60,769 bases of DNA, taken from contig JAGNYI010000017.1 of assembly GCA_017985015.1 (NCBI GenBank), positions 1 to 60,769 of the forward strand, in the 5' to 3' direction. Position 1 is the stretch's first letter. Every line of letters starts with the position of its first letter. The stretch comes from Giesbergeria sp. (GTDB lineage: Bacteria > Pseudomonadota > Gammaproteobacteria > Burkholderiales > Burkholderiaceae_C). This document shows positions 16,369 through 26,955 of this stretch, in pieces. Both the position numbers and the translations under genes were made by a program. The notes below the pieces were generated by a model. That model did no database searches. It was not told where the DNA came from and saw only the letters and a list, made by a program, of their open reading frames with translations.

Positions 16369-16857
16369 ATGCCCAATCGCTGGAAACCCAACGTCACCGT
16401 CGCTGCCATCATCGAGCAGGACGGGCGCTTCATGCTGGTCGAAGAAGAAACTGCCGACGGACTGAAGCTGAACAACCCTGCTGGCCACCTCGACCCCGGC
16501 GAGTCCCCCGTGGATGCCTGCGCGCGCGAGGCACTGGAAGAAACCGCGCACGACTTCACGCCCACGGCCCTGGTCGGCATCTACCTCAACCGCTTCACGC
16601 GCACGCGCTCCGGCGATGACATCACCTATCTGCGCTTTGCCTTCACCGGCACGCTGGGCGCGCACCACGCCTGGCGAGCGCTTGACGACGGCATCGTGCG
16701 CACCGTGTGGCTCACGCTCGATGAACTGCGTGCCACGCAGGGACGCCACCGCAGCCCGCTGGTGATGCAGTGCATCACCGACTACCTGGCCGGCAGGCGC
16801 TACGCGCTCGAACTGGTGCACACCGACGCCAGCGTGCTGACCCATGTCGCTGCCTGA
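16369..16857 (+). CDS. nudJ: Nudix hydrolase, NudJ-like
   Basis: A 162-residue Nudix hydrolase. The ATG at 16369 ([14 protein letters not shown]) is the natural start of the fold; an ATG-led frame 87 bases upstream has no homology. The Nudix box is [20 protein letters not shown], matching G-x5-E-x7-RE-x2-EE, with Ala in place of the usual last Gly. In E. coli nudJ (thiamine pyrophosphate and nucleoside di/triphosphate phosphatase) also precedes mnmA, and here the two genes overlap by 14 bases. That gene order is the main reason for choosing NudJ over other Nudix subfamilies. Confidence 0.85.
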   Translation: MPNRWKPNVTVAAIIEQDGRFMLVEEETADGLKLNNPAGHLDPGESPVDACAREALEETAHDFTPTALVGIYLNRFTRTRSGDDITYLRFAFTGTLGAHHAWRALDDGIVRTVWLTLDELRATQGRHRSPLVMQCITDYLAGRRYALELVHTDASVLTHVAA

Positions 16858-17977
16858 ACCGACTGGCCGGCGCCAGCGCATCGTCGTCGGCCTCTCGGGC
16901 GGGGTGGATTCGGCCGTCACCGCCTGGCTGCTCAAATCCATGGGGCACGAGGTGGTCGGCATCTTCATGAAGAATTGGGAAGACGACGACGACAGCGAAT
17001 ACTGCTCGTCCAATGTCGACTTCGTCGATGCCGCCGCCGTGGCCGACGTGATCGGCATCGAGATCGAGCACGTCAACTTTGCCGCCGAATACAAGGACCG
17101 CGTATTCGCCGAGTTCCTGCGCGAATACCAGGCCGGCCGCACGCCCAACCCCGATGTGCTGTGCAACGCCGAGATCAAGTTCAAGGCCTTCCTGGACCAC
17201 GCCATGCGTCTGGGCGCCGAGAAAATCGCCACGGGCCACTACGCCCGGGTGCGCCAGAGCAGCGACACCGGCCTGTTCGAACTGCTTAAAGGCCTGGACA
17301 CCACCAAGGACCAGAGCTACTTTTTGCACCGCCTGACCCAGGCGCAGCTTGCCAAGACATTGTTCCCTGTGGGCGAGCTGCAAAAAACCATGGTGCGCCG
17401 CATTGCGGCCGAAATCGGCCTGCCCAACGCGAAAAAGAAGGATTCCACGGGCATCTGCTTCATTGGCGAGCGGCCGTTTCGCGAGTTTCTCAACCGCTAC
17501 ATCGCACACGCGCCTGGCCCCATCCAGGACGAACGCGGCCGCACACTGGGCAAGCATGTGGGACTCTCGTTCTACACCCTGGGCCAGCGCCAGGGCCTGG
17601 GCATTGGCGGCGTGAAGGAGAAGGGCGCCCAGCGCGGGGCAGGCGAGCACGCACCCTGGTTCGTGGCGCGCAAGGAGCTGGACAAGAACACCTTGCGCGT
17701 GGTGCAAGGGCACGACCACCCCTGGCTGTTGTCGCACCAACTGGCCGCGCAGGACGTGAGCTGGTGCGCAGGCCACGCCCCCGCGCCGGGCGCCTACACG
17801 GCCAAGACGCGCTACCGCCAGCAGGATGCGGCCTGCACGCTGGAGGCGCTGCCCGACGGTTTCGCACTGCGCTTTGCCGAGCCGCAATGGGCGGTGACCC
17901 CGGGCCAGAGCGCAGTGCTGTACGAAGGCGAGGTGTGTCTCGGGGGCGGGGTGATCGCCAACACCAGCGGATCATGA
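16844..17977 (+). CDS. mnmA: tRNA-specific 2-thiouridylase MnmA
   Basis: MnmA uses ATP and a persulphide to make 2-thiouridine at the wobble base of Lys, Glu and Gln tRNAs. The 377-residue product (E. coli 368) has the PP-loop [12 protein letters not shown] near the N-terminus, the first catalytic Cys in [12 protein letters not shown] and the second in [12 protein letters not shown]. The glycine-rich [10 protein letters not shown] follows. It overlaps the nudJ-like gene by 14 bases. Together with mnmE further along, the window holds two separate enzymes of the mnm5s2U wobble pathway. Confidence 0.97.
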   Translation: MSLPEPTGRRQRIVVGLSGGVDSAVTAWLLKSMGHEVVGIFMKNWEDDDDSEYCSSNVDFVDAAAVADVIGIEIEHVNFAAEYKDRVFAEFLREYQAGRTPNPDVLCNAEIKFKAFLDHAMRLGAEKIATGHYARVRQSSDTGLFELLKGLDTTKDQSYFLHRLTQAQLAKTLFPVGELQKTMVRRIAAEIGLPNAKKKDSTGICFIGERPFREFLNRYIAHAPGPIQDERGRTLGKHVGLSFYTLGQRQGLGIGGVKEKGAQRGAGEHAPWFVARKELDKNTLRVVQGHDHPWLLSHQLAAQDVSWCAGHAPAPGAYTAKTRYRQQDAACTLEALPDGFALRFAEPQWAVTPGQSAVLYEGEVCLGGGVIANTSGS

Positions 17978-17984
17978 CGAGCCG

Positions 17985-18050
17985 AAAAATTTAGATGAAA
18001 TAGGCCTCTAGCGCTTATCCATAAAGCGTTTGGAGCTATACATTTAATAG
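17985..18050 (+). repeat. interspersed ~65 bp palindromic repeat, copy A
   Basis: Starts 8 bp after the mnmA stop. Its core GCCTCTAGCGCTTATCCATA and the following AAGCG can pair (AGCGCTTAT with ATAAAGCG), then GAGCTATACATTTAATAG. The same layout occurs in copies B-G of this window. It may act as an mRNA 3'-end stem-loop. Confidence 0.8.
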
Positions 18051-18179
18051 TGAAGCGCTGCGCTTGCGCTCATGGGCGCATCCGCACCCCGACGCACCTT
18101 GATGTCAATGCGGTGGATGCGCGGCTTGACTCGATTGCTGGGTCGCATACCTTCTGGCGGCGACCCTGATGTCCAGGCC

Positions 18180-18731
18180 CTAGAACGGAATGTCGTCGTC
18201 CATGTCATCAAACCCCGACGCCGCACGCGGCGCTGGTGCCGGGGCGGGACGGGCGGCAGGCGCACGCGGCGCTGGCGGCGCGGCGCGTCGCGGGGCTTCG
18301 TAGCTACCGCCGCCCTCGCCCTGGCTGCCCTGGGCACCATAGCCGGCGTCGTCGTAGCCGCCGCCCTGACCACCTCCTTGCCCACCGCCTTGGCCTTGGC
18401 GGCTTCCCAGCATCTGCATCCTGTCGGCGCGGATTTCGGTGCTGTACTTTTCCACGCCGGCCTGGTCGGTCCATTTGCGCGTGCGCAGGCTCCCCTCGAC
18501 GTAGACCTGCGAGCCCTTGCGGAGGTACTGACCGGCGATTTCGGCCAGACGGCCGTTGAACACTACGCGGTGCCATTCGGTGGCTTCGCGCATTTCGCCG
18601 CTCTGCTTGTCCTTCCACTTGTCGGTGGTGGCGACGGTGACGTTGGCCACCTGATCGCCGCTGGGGAAGGTGCGCATTTCGGGGTCGCGGCCCAGGTTGC
18701 CGACGATGATGACTTTGTTCACGGATGCCAT
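18180..18731 (-). CDS. ssb: single-stranded DNA-binding protein
   Basis: A 183-residue SSB. The start [14 protein letters not shown] at 18731 is the standard one; an in-frame upstream start adds 13 unrelated residues. The OB-fold occupies about residues 1-105 ([38 protein letters not shown]). A Gly-rich then Pro/Ala-rich linker follows, ending in the acidic tip DDMDDDIPF that recruits replication and repair partners. It is near uvrA as in many proteobacteria, but an MFS gene separates them. About 200 bp between ssb and mnmA (17978-18179) holds repeat copy A and nothing else that I see. Confidence 0.97.
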   Translation of the reverse strand: MASVNKVIIVGNLGRDPEMRTFPSGDQVANVTVATTDKWKDKQSGEMREATEWHRVVFNGRLAEIAGQYLRKGSQVYVEGSLRTRKWTDQAGVEKYSTEIRADRMQMLGSRQGQGGGQGGGQGGGYDDAGYGAQGSQGEGGGSYEAPRRAAPPAPRAPAARPAPAPAPRAASGFDDMDDDIPF

Positions 18732-18827
18732 GGTGGGGCCTGCAGGAAGGGGGTTGGACAAGAAGCGCAATCGGGCCGGACATTGTGCCGCAAGCGGCTG
18801 CGCCCAGGGCGCAATAGCTGCCGACGC

Positions 18828-20012
18828 TCAGTGCCCGCCGCTGCTGCGCCCCACCGGCCTCAGCCCCCAGCCAAGCACCAGCCACAGCGCGCAGAGCGCA
18901 CTCGTCACGCCAAACAGCGCCGGCACCCCCGCCCACTTGACCAGCGCCCCGCCCAGGGCGCCGCCAGCAAACAGGCCGAGGGACTGCAGGGTGTTGTAGG
19001 TGCCCAGCGCCGCGCCACGCAAGGAGGCTGGCGCCATGCGCGAGACCAGGCTCGGCTGGCTCGCTTCCAGCGCATTGAAGCCACAGAAAAACACGAACAG
19101 CACGCCGCCCAGCACCCACAGCGTGGGCGCAGAACCTGTTCCGGCCAGCAGACCCAGACCGATCTGCACCGCCAGCACCAGTGCAATCGCCCCCAGCAGC
19201 GCTGCGCGCAACTGGCCACGCCGCTCCAGCGCGAACAAGCCCCCCATCGCGAGAAACGAAAGCACCACCGCCGGCAGATAAACGTGCCAGTGCGCAGCCT
19301 TGGGCAGCCCCGCCTGCACCAGCATGGCCGGCACGGCCACCCACATGGCAAGCTGCACCGTGTGCAGCACAAACACGCCCAGATTCAGGCGCAGCAGGTC
19401 GGCGTGCTTCCACACGTCGAGCAGCCGCCCACGCGGTGCGTTGGCGTGCTGGGTCGGCTCCGGCGGCACCCACCAGATCACCACGGCAATGCCCGCCAGC
19501 GCCAGTGCGCACGTCAGGCCAAACAGGCCCGCCAGGCCGCCCCAGGCCGCCAACGCCGGCGCCGCCACCAGCGCCACGGCAAACATCAGACCAATGCTGC
19601 CGCCCACCAGCGCCATGGCCTTGGTGCGCACGCCGTCGCGCGTCTGATCGGCCAGCAGCGCGGTCACGGCGGCCGACACCGCGCCCGCGCCCTGCAGCGC
19701 GCGGCCCACCAGCAGCCCGGTGATGGAGTCGGCCAGTGCCGCCACCAGACTGCCGGCAGCAAACACCAGCAGGCCGGCGACGATGACGCGCTTGCGCCCC
19801 AGGCGGTCCGAAGCAAGCCCGAGCGGCAGTTGCAGGAACGCCTGCGTCAGGCCATAAATGCCCATGGCCAGGCCGACCAGCGCCGGGTCGTTGCCACCGG
19901 GGTACTTGCGCGCTTCGAGCGCAAACACCGGCAGCACCAGGAAGAGACCCAGCATGCGCAGCGCGAAGATCAGCGCCAGGCTGACGCTGGAGCGTCGCTC
20001 GAGCGGCGTCAT
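18828..20012 (-). CDS. MFS transporter
   Basis: A major facilitator of about 394 residues and 12 helices. The chosen start MTPLERRSS lies just before the first helix (LIFALRMLGLFLVLPVFAL). Longer in-frame starts up to 20156 exist and are not excluded, since no clear ribosome site decides. The cytoplasmic loop 2-3 motif is GLASDRLGRKRVI, as in drug and sugar efflux members such as YajR. It lies 96 bp before ssb on the same strand and is divergent from uvrA. The substrate is unknown. Confidence 0.88.
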   Translation of the reverse strand: MTPLERRSSVSLALIFALRMLGLFLVLPVFALEARKYPGGNDPALVGLAMGIYGLTQAFLQLPLGLASDRLGRKRVIVAGLLVFAAGSLVAALADSITGLLVGRALQGAGAVSAAVTALLADQTRDGVRTKAMALVGGSIGLMFAVALVAAPALAAWGGLAGLFGLTCALALAGIAVVIWWVPPEPTQHANAPRGRLLDVWKHADLLRLNLGVFVLHTVQLAMWVAVPAMLVQAGLPKAAHWHVYLPAVVLSFLAMGGLFALERRGQLRAALLGAIALVLAVQIGLGLLAGTGSAPTLWVLGGVLFVFFCGFNALEASQPSLVSRMAPASLRGAALGTYNTLQSLGLFAGGALGGALVKWAGVPALFGVTSALCALWLVLGWGLRPVGRSSGGH

Positions 20013-20265
20013 GCGGTGGGCGAGATCGGCAGGGGCGGAGTGGGAGGCCGAAGCAGAGGCGGTGGTGTCGGGCACGCGAAGCAGGCCGGCGCAGCAAAGG
20101 CCGACGAAGGCTGGAAAGCTGCGATTGTGCGCGATGGTGACCATTGCCTGGGGCAAACCCTGAGTGCCGCCGCGTGGTCAAACCCGGGGCGGTTGGGCGT
20201 GCGAAGCGGGCTTTCTCTATCATGGAGGGTTTTTCCGAGCCTGCGCGCCACCCCGCGCGCCCACC

Positions 20266-23200
20266 GTGAACCCCATTGAACCCCTCGCTCCGGCCACCGC
20301 GCCCGACCGCCCGCTGGACGCCGATGCAGGGCGCCCGCTTGCCCAGGTGCTGCGCGCACAAGGCCGTATCTCCATCCGCGGCGCGCGCACACACAACCTC
20401 AAGAACATCGACCTCGACCTGCCGCGCAACCAGCTGGTGGTCATCACGGGCCTCTCGGGTTCAGGCAAATCGAGCCTGGCGTTCGACACGCTGTACGCCG
20501 AGGGCCAGCGGCGCTATGTGGAAAGCCTGTCGGCCTACGCACGCCAATTCCTAGGGCGGCTCGACAAGCCCGATGTCGACCTGATCGAAGGACTCTCCCC
20601 TGCCATTGCCATCGAGCAAAAGGCCACCAGCCACAACCCGCGCTCCACGGTGGGCACGGTGACGGAGATTCACGACTACCTGCGCCTGCTCTACGCCCGC
20701 GCCGGCACACCGTATTGTCCCGAGCACGGCGTGCCACTGCAATCGCAGACGGTGAGCCAGATGGTCGATGCCGTGCTGGCGCTGCCGCTTGATACGCGCT
20801 TGATGCTGCTGGCGCCCGTGGCGCGCGAGAAGAAGGGCGAATTCACCGAGCTGTTCGCGCAGATGCAGGCGCTGGGTTATGTGCGCTTTCGCGTCGACGG
20901 CCAGGTGCTGGAGGCCGAAAACCTGCCGCAGCTCAAAAAGACCGAGAAACACGACATCGACGTGGTCATCGACCGCCTGAAGGTGCGGGGCGATGCCCAG
21001 CAGCGCCTGGCCGAAAGCATCGAAGCGGCGCTGCGCGTGGGCGCCAGCGCGGGCGAAAGCCACGGCCGCGTGCTGGCGCTCGAAATGGACAGCGGCGCCG
21101 AGCATGCCTTCAGTTCGAAATTCTCCTGCCCGGTCTGCAATTACTCGCTGCCCGAGCTGGAGCCCCGCCTTTTCTCATTCAATTCGCCCATGGGCGCCTG
21201 CCCCACCTGCGACGGCCTGGGCCACAGCGAGGTGTTCGACCCTGCGCGCGTCGTGGCCTTCCCTACGCTCAGCCTGGCCAGCGGCGCCATCAAAGGCTGG
21301 GACAAGCGCAACGCCTACTACTTCGCCATGCTGCAAAGCCTGGCCGCGCACTACGGCTTTGATGTGGAGACGCCCTTCGAGGAATTGCCGGCGACCGTAC
21401 AGCAGGTGGTGCTGCGGGGCTCGGGTGAGGATCAGATTGCTTTCCAGTACGTGATCGATAGCGGCGCCAGCAAGGGCAAACCGGTGCTGCGCAGCCACGC
21501 TTTCGAGGGCATCCTGCCCAACATGGAGCGGCGCTACCGCGAGACCGACTCCAGCGTGGTGCGCGACGACCTGGCCCGCTACCGCCAGTCGCAGCCCTGT
21601 CCCGACTGCCACGGCACACGCCTGCGCCGCGAGGCACGCTTCGTGAAGATCGGCGAAGGCGAGCAGGCCCGCACCATCTGGGAGGTCAGCCACGCCACGC
21701 TGTCCACTGCCCACGCCTGGTTTGCCGCTCTGCGGCTCAGCGGTTCCAAGGCCGACATTGCCGACAAAGTGGTGCGCGAAATCGCCACCCGCCTGCAGTT
21801 TCTGAACGACGTGGGCCTGAACTACCTGAGCCTGGACCGCAGCGCCGAGACGCTCTCGGGCGGCGAAGCGCAGCGCATTCGCCTGGCCAGCCAGATCGGC
21901 TCGGGCCTGACGGGCGTGATGTACGTGCTCGACGAGCCCAGCATCGGCCTGCACCAGCGCGACAACGACCGGCTGATTGCCACGCTCAAACACCTGCGCG
22001 ACATCGGCAACAGCGTCATCGTCGTCGAGCACGACGAAGACATGATGCGCGCCGCCGACCAGGTGGTGGACATGGGCCCCGGCGCTGGCGTGCACGGTGG
22101 CCGCGTGATGGCACAGGGCACCTACGACGAGGTGCGCGCCAACCCCGATTCGCTCACCGGCCAGTACCTGGCGGGCACGCGCAGCATTGCCGTCCCGGCG
22201 CGGCGCACGCCCTGGCTGCCGGTACTGGCGCAGGCCGCACCCGAGCAACCCAAGGCCAAGTCGCGCTTCCCGGTAACCGAGGCGGGCGAGCGCCGCGCTG
22301 CCCGCATGGCCGAGCATGTGGCCCGCCAGGGCGCCGTACAGGCGCTGCGCGTGGTGGGCGCCACCGGCAACAACCTGCAGGGCGTGAGCGTGGATTTCCC
22401 GGTGGGGCTGTTCACCTGCGTGACCGGCGTCTCCGGCTCGGGCAAAAGCACGCTGGTGAACGACACGCTGTACGCCGCCGTGGCCCACCAGCTCTACCGC
22501 GCGCACGAGGAGCCGGCGGCGCACGAGGCCATTGAGGGCATTGAGTATTTCGACAAAGTCATCAACGTCGACCAGAGCCCCATTGGCCGCACGCCGCGCA
22601 GCAACCCAGCCACCTACACCGGCCTGTTCACACCGATTCGCGAACTGATGGCGGAAACCAACCTCGCCAAGGAACGCGGCTACGGCCCAGGGCGCTTCAG
22701 CTTCAACGTGGCGGGCGGGCGCTGCGAAGCCTGCCAGGGCGACGGCGTGGTGAAGGTGGAGATGCACTTTCTGCCGGATGTGTACGTGCCCTGCGACATC
22801 TGCCACGGCCAGCGCTACAACCGCGAAACGCTGGAGGTGCAGTGGAAGGGCCGCAACATCGCGGGCATTCTGGAGCTGACGGTGGAAGACGCTTACGCCT
22901 TCTTCAAGGATGTTCCGACCATCGCGCGCAAGCTGCAGACGCTGCTCGACGTGGGCCTGTCGTACCTGCGCCTGGGGCAAAGCGCCACCACGCTATCGGG
23001 CGGCGAGGCGCAGCGGGTCAAGCTGGCGCAGGAACTCAGCAAGCGCGACACCGGCCGCACCCTGTACATCCTGGACGAGCCCACCACCGGCCTGCACTTT
23101 GCCGACATCGATTTGCTGCTCAAAGTGCTGCACCAGCTGCGCGACGCCGGCAACACCATCGTCGTCATCGAGCACAACCTGGACGTCATCAAGACCGCCG

Positions 23201-23349
23201 ACTGGATCATCGACATGGGGCCCGAGGGCGGCGCGGGCGGCGGCACGGTGGTCGCCACCGGCACGCCCGAGCAGGTTGCGGCCGACTCGGCCAGCCATAC
23301 CGGGCAATACTTGCGAAAATATTTGGTCAGATCAGCCTCTAGCGCTTGA
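20266..23349 (+). CDS. uvrA: excinuclease ABC subunit A
   Basis: UvrA is the DNA-damage-recognising ATPase of nucleotide excision repair. The start is taken at the GTG at 20266 ([11 protein letters not shown]), giving 1027 residues; the open frame continues to 20164 without homology. Two ABC modules are complete: Walker [11 protein letters not shown] and [10 protein letters not shown], signatures LSGGEAQRI and LSGGEAQRV, Walker [11 protein letters not shown] and [10 protein letters not shown]. Zinc-binding CPVC...CPTC and CEAC...CDIC pairs are present. The last codons (VRSASSA) lie inside repeat copy B, whose core provides the TGA stop. No LexA-type operator was seen upstream. Confidence 0.97.
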   Translation: MNPIEPLAPATAPDRPLDADAGRPLAQVLRAQGRISIRGARTHNLKNIDLDLPRNQLVVITGLSGSGKSSLAFDTLYAEGQRRYVESLSAYARQFLGRLDKPDVDLIEGLSPAIAIEQKATSHNPRSTVGTVTEIHDYLRLLYARAGTPYCPEHGVPLQSQTVSQMVDAVLALPLDTRLMLLAPVAREKKGEFTELFAQMQALGYVRFRVDGQVLEAENLPQLKKTEKHDIDVVIDRLKVRGDAQQRLAESIEAALRVGASAGESHGRVLALEMDSGAEHAFSSKFSCPVCNYSLPELEPRLFSFNSPMGACPTCDGLGHSEVFDPARVVAFPTLSLASGAIKGWDKRNAYYFAMLQSLAAHYGFDVETPFEELPATVQQVVLRGSGEDQIAFQYVIDSGASKGKPVLRSHAFEGILPNMERRYRETDSSVVRDDLARYRQSQPCPDCHGTRLRREARFVKIGEGEQARTIWEVSHATLSTAHAWFAALRLSGSKADIADKVVREIATRLQFLNDVGLNYLSLDRSAETLSGGEAQRIRLASQIGSGLTGVMYVLDEPSIGLHQRDNDRLIATLKHLRDIGNSVIVVEHDEDMMRAADQVVDMGPGAGVHGGRVMAQGTYDEVRANPDSLTGQYLAGTRSIAVPARRTPWLPVLAQAAPEQPKAKSRFPVTEAGERRAARMAEHVARQGAVQALRVVGATGNNLQGVSVDFPVGLFTCVTGVSGSGKSTLVNDTLYAAVAHQLYRAHEEPAAHEAIEGIEYFDKVINVDQSPIGRTPRSNPATYTGLFTPIRELMAETNLAKERGYGPGRFSFNVAGGRCEACQGDGVVKVEMHFLPDVYVPCDICHGQRYNRETLEVQWKGRNIAGILELTVEDAYAFFKDVPTIARKLQTLLDVGLSYLRLGQSATTLSGGEAQRVKLAQELSKRDTGRTLYILDEPTTGLHFADIDLLLKVLHQLRDAGNTIVVIEHNLDVIKTADWIIDMGPEGGAGGGTVVATGTPEQVAADSASHTGQYLRKYLVRSASSA

Positions 23350-23381
23350 TGTGTAAACTCTTTCAGCTATGTATTTGATAG
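23326..23381 (+). repeat. interspersed palindromic repeat, copy B, overlapping uvrA 3' end
   Basis: AAAATATTT...GCCTCTAGCGCTTGATG...CAGCTATGTATTTGATAG matches copy A in order and spacing. It covers the last eight uvrA codons and its stop, so the repeat sequence has become the protein terminus. Confidence 0.75.
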
Positions 23382-23443
23382 TTCTCGTAGAGCGACGCTC
23401 TCGGGAATAATGCGCTCTTCACCTCGCCAATCCACGCCCGCCC

Positions 23444-23884
23444 ATGCACTCCATCACCCTGCGCTTTCTGGCACCCCACAACACGCCCCACGCTGGCGCG
23501 CGCGTTTCCGGCGGCACCGTTCTTGGCTGGGTGGACGAAGCGGGCTTTGCCTGCGCCTCGGCGTGGGCGCACGGCGACTGCGTGACGGCCTTTCTCGGCA
23601 ACGCACACTTTTTGCGGCCGGTGCGCGCCGGCGATCTGGTCGAGGTGCGCGCGCACCTGGCATTCACCGGCGAGACCAGCATGAGCCTGGCCATTGAAGT
23701 GCACACCGGTGCGCTGGCCAGCAGCGAGCTGCACATGGTGCTGCACTGCGCGGCCGTCTATGTGGCGCTGGACGCGACGGGCGCGCCGCGCGAGGTGAAC
23801 CATTTCAGTCCTGAAACCCCCGGCGACATGGCGCTTGCGCAGCAGGTGCAAGCGCAGATCACCGCCGCACAGGCGGTGCAATGA
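23444..23884 (+). CDS. hotdog-fold acyl-CoA thioesterase
   Basis: A 146-residue hotdog protein, probably an acyl-CoA thioesterase. Motifs are SGGTVLGWVDEAGFACAS (the YciA-type GG...LxWxDxA helix), then FLRPVRAGDLVEVRAHL and FTGETSMSLAIEVHTG. The Asp in WVDEAG is the probable catalytic residue. It overlaps the EamA permease gene by 4 bases (ATGA), so the two are co-translated. The natural acyl substrate is unknown. Confidence 0.85.
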   Translation: MHSITLRFLAPHNTPHAGARVSGGTVLGWVDEAGFACASAWAHGDCVTAFLGNAHFLRPVRAGDLVEVRAHLAFTGETSMSLAIEVHTGALASSELHMVLHCAAVYVALDATGAPREVNHFSPETPGDMALAQQVQAQITAAQAVQ

Positions 23885-24825
23885 ACGCCGCTGCCCGGCA
23901 GGAGCCGGGCGCCATGGGCGCGCGCGATCTGCTTGCTGCGCTGGCCGTGGTCATCATCTGGGGGCTCAACTTCATTGCCATGAAGTGGGGACTGGAGAGC
24001 TTCACCCCCTTTGAGCTGGGCGCCATGCGCTACGTCGCCGCCGCACTTCCGATGGTGTTTCTGGTGCGCCCACCACGCATCGGCTGGCGCTGGGTGGTCG
24101 GATTTGGCATGTTCCAGGGCGTGGGGCAGTTCAGTTTTGGTTTCTTTGCACTCAAACTCGGCATGACGGCGGCGCTGGCCAGCGTGCTGATGCAGACCCA
24201 GGTGTTCTTCACCGCGCTGTTTGGTTTCATGGCGCTGGGCGAGCGACCCAGCCGCCCTCTGCTGATCGGCATGGCACTGGCGGGCGTCGGTCTCGTGTGT
24301 TTTGCCATGAACTTCATCGGCCCGGAGGCTGGCAGCGCAGGCGGGGCGACGCTGATCGGCATCGCGCTCACGCTGTGCGCCGCCGCATCGTGGTCGGTCT
24401 CCAACATCGTCGCTCGCCTGGCGCAGCGCGCAGCGCCGGGCTACGACCCACTGGCCTTCGTGGTGTGGTCCTGCCCGGCGCCCATTCTTGCCTTTGTGGC
24501 GCTGGTAGCCACTACCGAGCCCGATGCCGGGCGCTGGTTGCACGCCGACGCCTGGGCCGCGCTGCCGGCGGTGGCCTGGGGCTCCGTGGCCTACCTCGGC
24601 TGGATGGCCACCATTCTTGGCTACGGCTTGTGGACGCGGCTCTTGACGCGCCACCCCGCCAACCGCGTGGCGCCCTTTAGCCTGGGGGTGCCCGTAGTGG
24701 GCCTGGCGGCCGGCATGCTGGTGCTGGGCGAAGTGGTCACGCCCTGGCAGTGGGCCGGCACAGCGTTTGTGGTGTCGGCGCTGGTCTGCGTGGTGCTGGG
24801 CGGGCGCTGGGCACAGCGTCGCTGA
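23881..24825 (+). CDS. EamA/DMT-family permease
   Basis: A 314-residue inner-membrane protein with ten helices in two EamA repeats. The first begins LAALAVVIIWGLNFIAMKWG, the classic DMT opening; the second begins GIALTLCAAASWSVSNIVARL. Many members export amino acids or metabolites (RhaT/YdcZ/EamA group). It is translationally coupled to the thioesterase gene and followed by a stem-loop at 24849-24878. Confidence 0.9.
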   Translation: MNAAARQEPGAMGARDLLAALAVVIIWGLNFIAMKWGLESFTPFELGAMRYVAAALPMVFLVRPPRIGWRWVVGFGMFQGVGQFSFGFFALKLGMTAALASVLMQTQVFFTALFGFMALGERPSRPLLIGMALAGVGLVCFAMNFIGPEAGSAGGATLIGIALTLCAAASWSVSNIVARLAQRAAPGYDPLAFVVWSCPAPILAFVALVATTEPDAGRWLHADAWAALPAVAWGSVAYLGWMATILGYGLWTRLLTRHPANRVAPFSLGVPVVGLAAGMLVLGEVVTPWQWAGTAFVVSALVCVVLGGRWAQRR

Positions 24826-24848
24826 CGTCTGAGATAGCGCCCAAGACA

Positions 24849-24878
24849 AAGCCCGCAGGGTTTGCACCGTGCGGGCTT
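24849..24878. terminator. bidirectional stem-loop between convergent genes
   Basis: AAGCCCGCA and TGCGGGCTT form a perfect 9 bp stem with a 12-base loop, between the EamA gene (+) and the small exported-protein gene (-). There is no long U-run, so termination is likely but not certain. Confidence 0.65.
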
Positions 24879-24927
24879 GAAATGGGTTGGGCTCAAGCCC
24901 AGCGGCAGGCGCGAAGCCTGCCCGTGA

Positions 24928-25224
24928 TCAGCTGAAGTTGCCAGTAGCGATTTCGTGGGCGCGAATCGCGACGCGGGCTTCTTCGCGCACTGCGGCGCGC
25001 GTCAGCACGGTGGCGGGCTGTGCGGCGGCAGGAGCCACATAGAAATTCTTGAAGTTGGGGGCAGCTTGCACAGCTTCGGCCACCACTTCAGCGCGGGTGC
25101 GGCTGGCCGTGAAACCAGCTTCAAAGTCGGTGCCGTACAGGTCGCCAGCGGTTTGGGCGGCTTGGGCACCGACAGAAGCGAAAGCAGCAACAGCGGCGAT
25201 AGAGAGAATGCGTGCGGTGTTCAT
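24928..25224 (-). CDS. small exported Ala-rich protein with two TRAxVxxEA motifs
   Basis: A 98-residue protein with a signal peptide (MNTARILSIAAVAAFASVGAQA). The mature chain contains the related segments TRAEVVAEAVQA and TRAAVREEARVA and ends in AIRAHEIATGNFS. Similar small DUF4148-like secreted proteins are frequent in Comamonadaceae, but I cannot name a function. The gene has its own promoter region (25225-25570) and a downstream stem-loop. High Ala content suggests a helical periplasmic protein. Confidence 0.7.
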   Translation of the reverse strand: MNTARILSIAAVAAFASVGAQAAQTAGDLYGTDFEAGFTASRTRAEVVAEAVQAAPNFKNFYVAPAAAQPATVLTRAAVREEARVAIRAHEIATGNFS

Positions 25225-25570
25225 GAGAGATCCTTTAAAACGACGTTGGAGAGACCCGCGGCCCGCAAAGCGAAACGCTCGCCGGGAAGCGGTGTCGGTG
25301 AGTCACCTTGCGGGTTCAGCTCATCGATGGGTGAACTGTACGCCTTGCGAGTTCATTTAAAAACTATTAAGTCGCAAACTAACTGTTCCAGTATTTGAAA
25401 CAATCTTCGGATCCGGTGACGGCCAGACCTTGCTTGGTTCAACGAGCGCCGCGTTGAAATGTTCCATGCAAGATGACTTTTTTGGCTTGCGGCAGCCATT
25501 CCCCGGTGGACAGTGCCCGAAAGCGGCCCGTCGGCCACGGTTTCCCGGCGCGCATAGGCAAAATGGCGGC
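25225..25570. other. intergenic region, 346 bp
   Basis: The region separates the small exported-protein gene (-) from dsdA (+) and must carry both promoters. The bases next to the small gene include AAAGGATC, its ribosome site, on the minus strand. I see no RNA gene, repeat or open frame with coding character. Confidence 0.5.
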
Positions 25571-26935
25571 ATGTCCCGCCCGCTGCCCCCCGCTTTCCCC
25601 AGCGCCTCCAGCGCCGAGATACTGGAGGCGCAACTGCGCCAAGCCGAGCCCTGCCTGTGGCCCAACCCCGATTGGCAGGCGGCCCCGGCGCCCGGCGAAC
25701 TGGGCCAGGCCCAGATAAGCGCCGCGCAGCAGCGCTTCGAGCGTGCAGCGGCCCTGTTGGCACGCGTGTTTCCGGCGCTAGCAGATACCGGCGGACGCAT
25801 CACTTCGCCTCTGATGCGCACCGCCGATTTGCAGCGCGCCCTGGGCCTGGATGCCGCTTGCGGCGCGCTCTGGCTCAAGTGCGACCACCTGCTCCCCGTT
25901 GCCGGCTCGGTCAAGGCGCGCGGCGCGACGCACGAAATACTGGAGCTGGCCGAGCGTCTGGCGCTTGCCCACGGGCTGATGGCTGCGGGGGACGACCTTA
26001 CGGTACTGGCCAGCGCCCCGGCGCGCGCGCTGTTTGCGCAGCATGAGGTCGCCGTGGGTTCAACCGGCAACTTGGGGATGGGGGTTGGGCTGATTGCCAA
26101 GGCGCTCGGGTTTCGCGCCCGCGTGCACATGTCGCACGACGCCAAGGCCTGGAAGAAAGCGCGGCTGCGCGCGCATGGCGTGGAGGTGCTGGAGCACGCA
26201 GGCGACTACGCGCTGGCCGTGCAGGCCGGGCGCGAAGCGGCCGCACAAGACCCGCTGTGCCATTTTGTCGACGACGAGCAATCGCGTTCGCTGCTGCTGG
26301 GCTACAGCGTCGCGGCCGGCGAGTTGCAGGCGCAACTGGACGCCGCCGGCGTGGTGGTGGACGCCCGGCACCCACTGTTCGTGTACCTGCCCTGCGGCGT
26401 AGGCGGCGCACCCGGTGGCATCACCCTGGGCCTGCGCGATCGCTTCGGGCCGCATGTGCACTGCTTTTTCGCCGAACCTGTGCAATCGCCCTGCATGCTG
26501 CTGCAATTGCGCGCTGGCCTGGGCGCCGAGCCTTCGGTGTACGACATGGGCCTCACCAACCGCACCGAAGCCGATGGCCTGGCCGTAGCGCAAGCCTCGC
26601 GCCTGGCGGCGGGCCTGATGCGCGAGCGGCTCTCCGGCGTGTACACGGTGGACGATGCGACCCTGTTCCAGCACCTGCTGCGGGCACACGAGGCAGAAGG
26701 CCTGCGCATCGAGCCCTCCGCCGCCGCCGGGCTCGAAGGCCCGCTGCGCCTGACGCAGAGCGCCATTGGCCGCGCCTGGCTGGAGCAAACGGGTTTACTC
26801 GCACAGCTACCCCAGGCGACCCACGTGGCCTGGACCACCGGTGGCTCCTTGCTGCCCGACAGCGAGTTCGATCGATTTCTCGCGCGCGGACGGGGCCTGT
26901 CCGCAACCGCTACTGCAGGCGCAGCCGCATCCTGA
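25571..26935 (+). CDS. dsdA: D-serine ammonia-lyase
   Basis: DsdA converts D-serine to pyruvate and ammonia with pyridoxal phosphate. The start at 25571 (MSRPLPPAFPS) gives 454 residues; E. coli DsdA has 442. The PLP lysine lies in LPVAGSVKARGATHEIL, the phosphate-binding glycine loop is GSTGNLGMGVG, and CGVGGAPGGITLGL follows. NRTEADGLAVAQAS and VDDATLFQHL are typical of the C-terminal part. It is followed after 20 bp by a D-amino-acid oxidoreductase gene, which makes a D-amino-acid use operon. No LysR-type dsdC regulator is adjacent. Confidence 0.92.
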   Translation: MSRPLPPAFPSASSAEILEAQLRQAEPCLWPNPDWQAAPAPGELGQAQISAAQQRFERAAALLARVFPALADTGGRITSPLMRTADLQRALGLDAACGALWLKCDHLLPVAGSVKARGATHEILELAERLALAHGLMAAGDDLTVLASAPARALFAQHEVAVGSTGNLGMGVGLIAKALGFRARVHMSHDAKAWKKARLRAHGVEVLEHAGDYALAVQAGREAAAQDPLCHFVDDEQSRSLLLGYSVAAGELQAQLDAAGVVVDARHPLFVYLPCGVGGAPGGITLGLRDRFGPHVHCFFAEPVQSPCMLLQLRAGLGAEPSVYDMGLTNRTEADGLAVAQASRLAAGLMRERLSGVYTVDDATLFQHLLRAHEAEGLRIEPSAAAGLEGPLRLTQSAIGRAWLEQTGLLAQLPQATHVAWTTGGSLLPDSEFDRFLARGRGLSATATAGAAAS

Positions 26936-26955
26936 ACCCGCAAGGAGACCTGAGC

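Noticed and set aside
20150-20266. LexA operator shared by uvrA and the divergent gene
   Set aside because: No CTGT-N8-ACAG pattern is present.
18072-20279. 735-codon plus-strand frame across ssb and the MFS gene
   Set aside because: The product is a low-complexity Arg/His/Gln-rich chain without any motif; ssb and the MFS transporter on the other strand are well supported.
21175-22980. 601-codon minus-strand frame inside uvrA
   Set aside because: Antisense shadow; UvrA motifs on the plus strand are complete.
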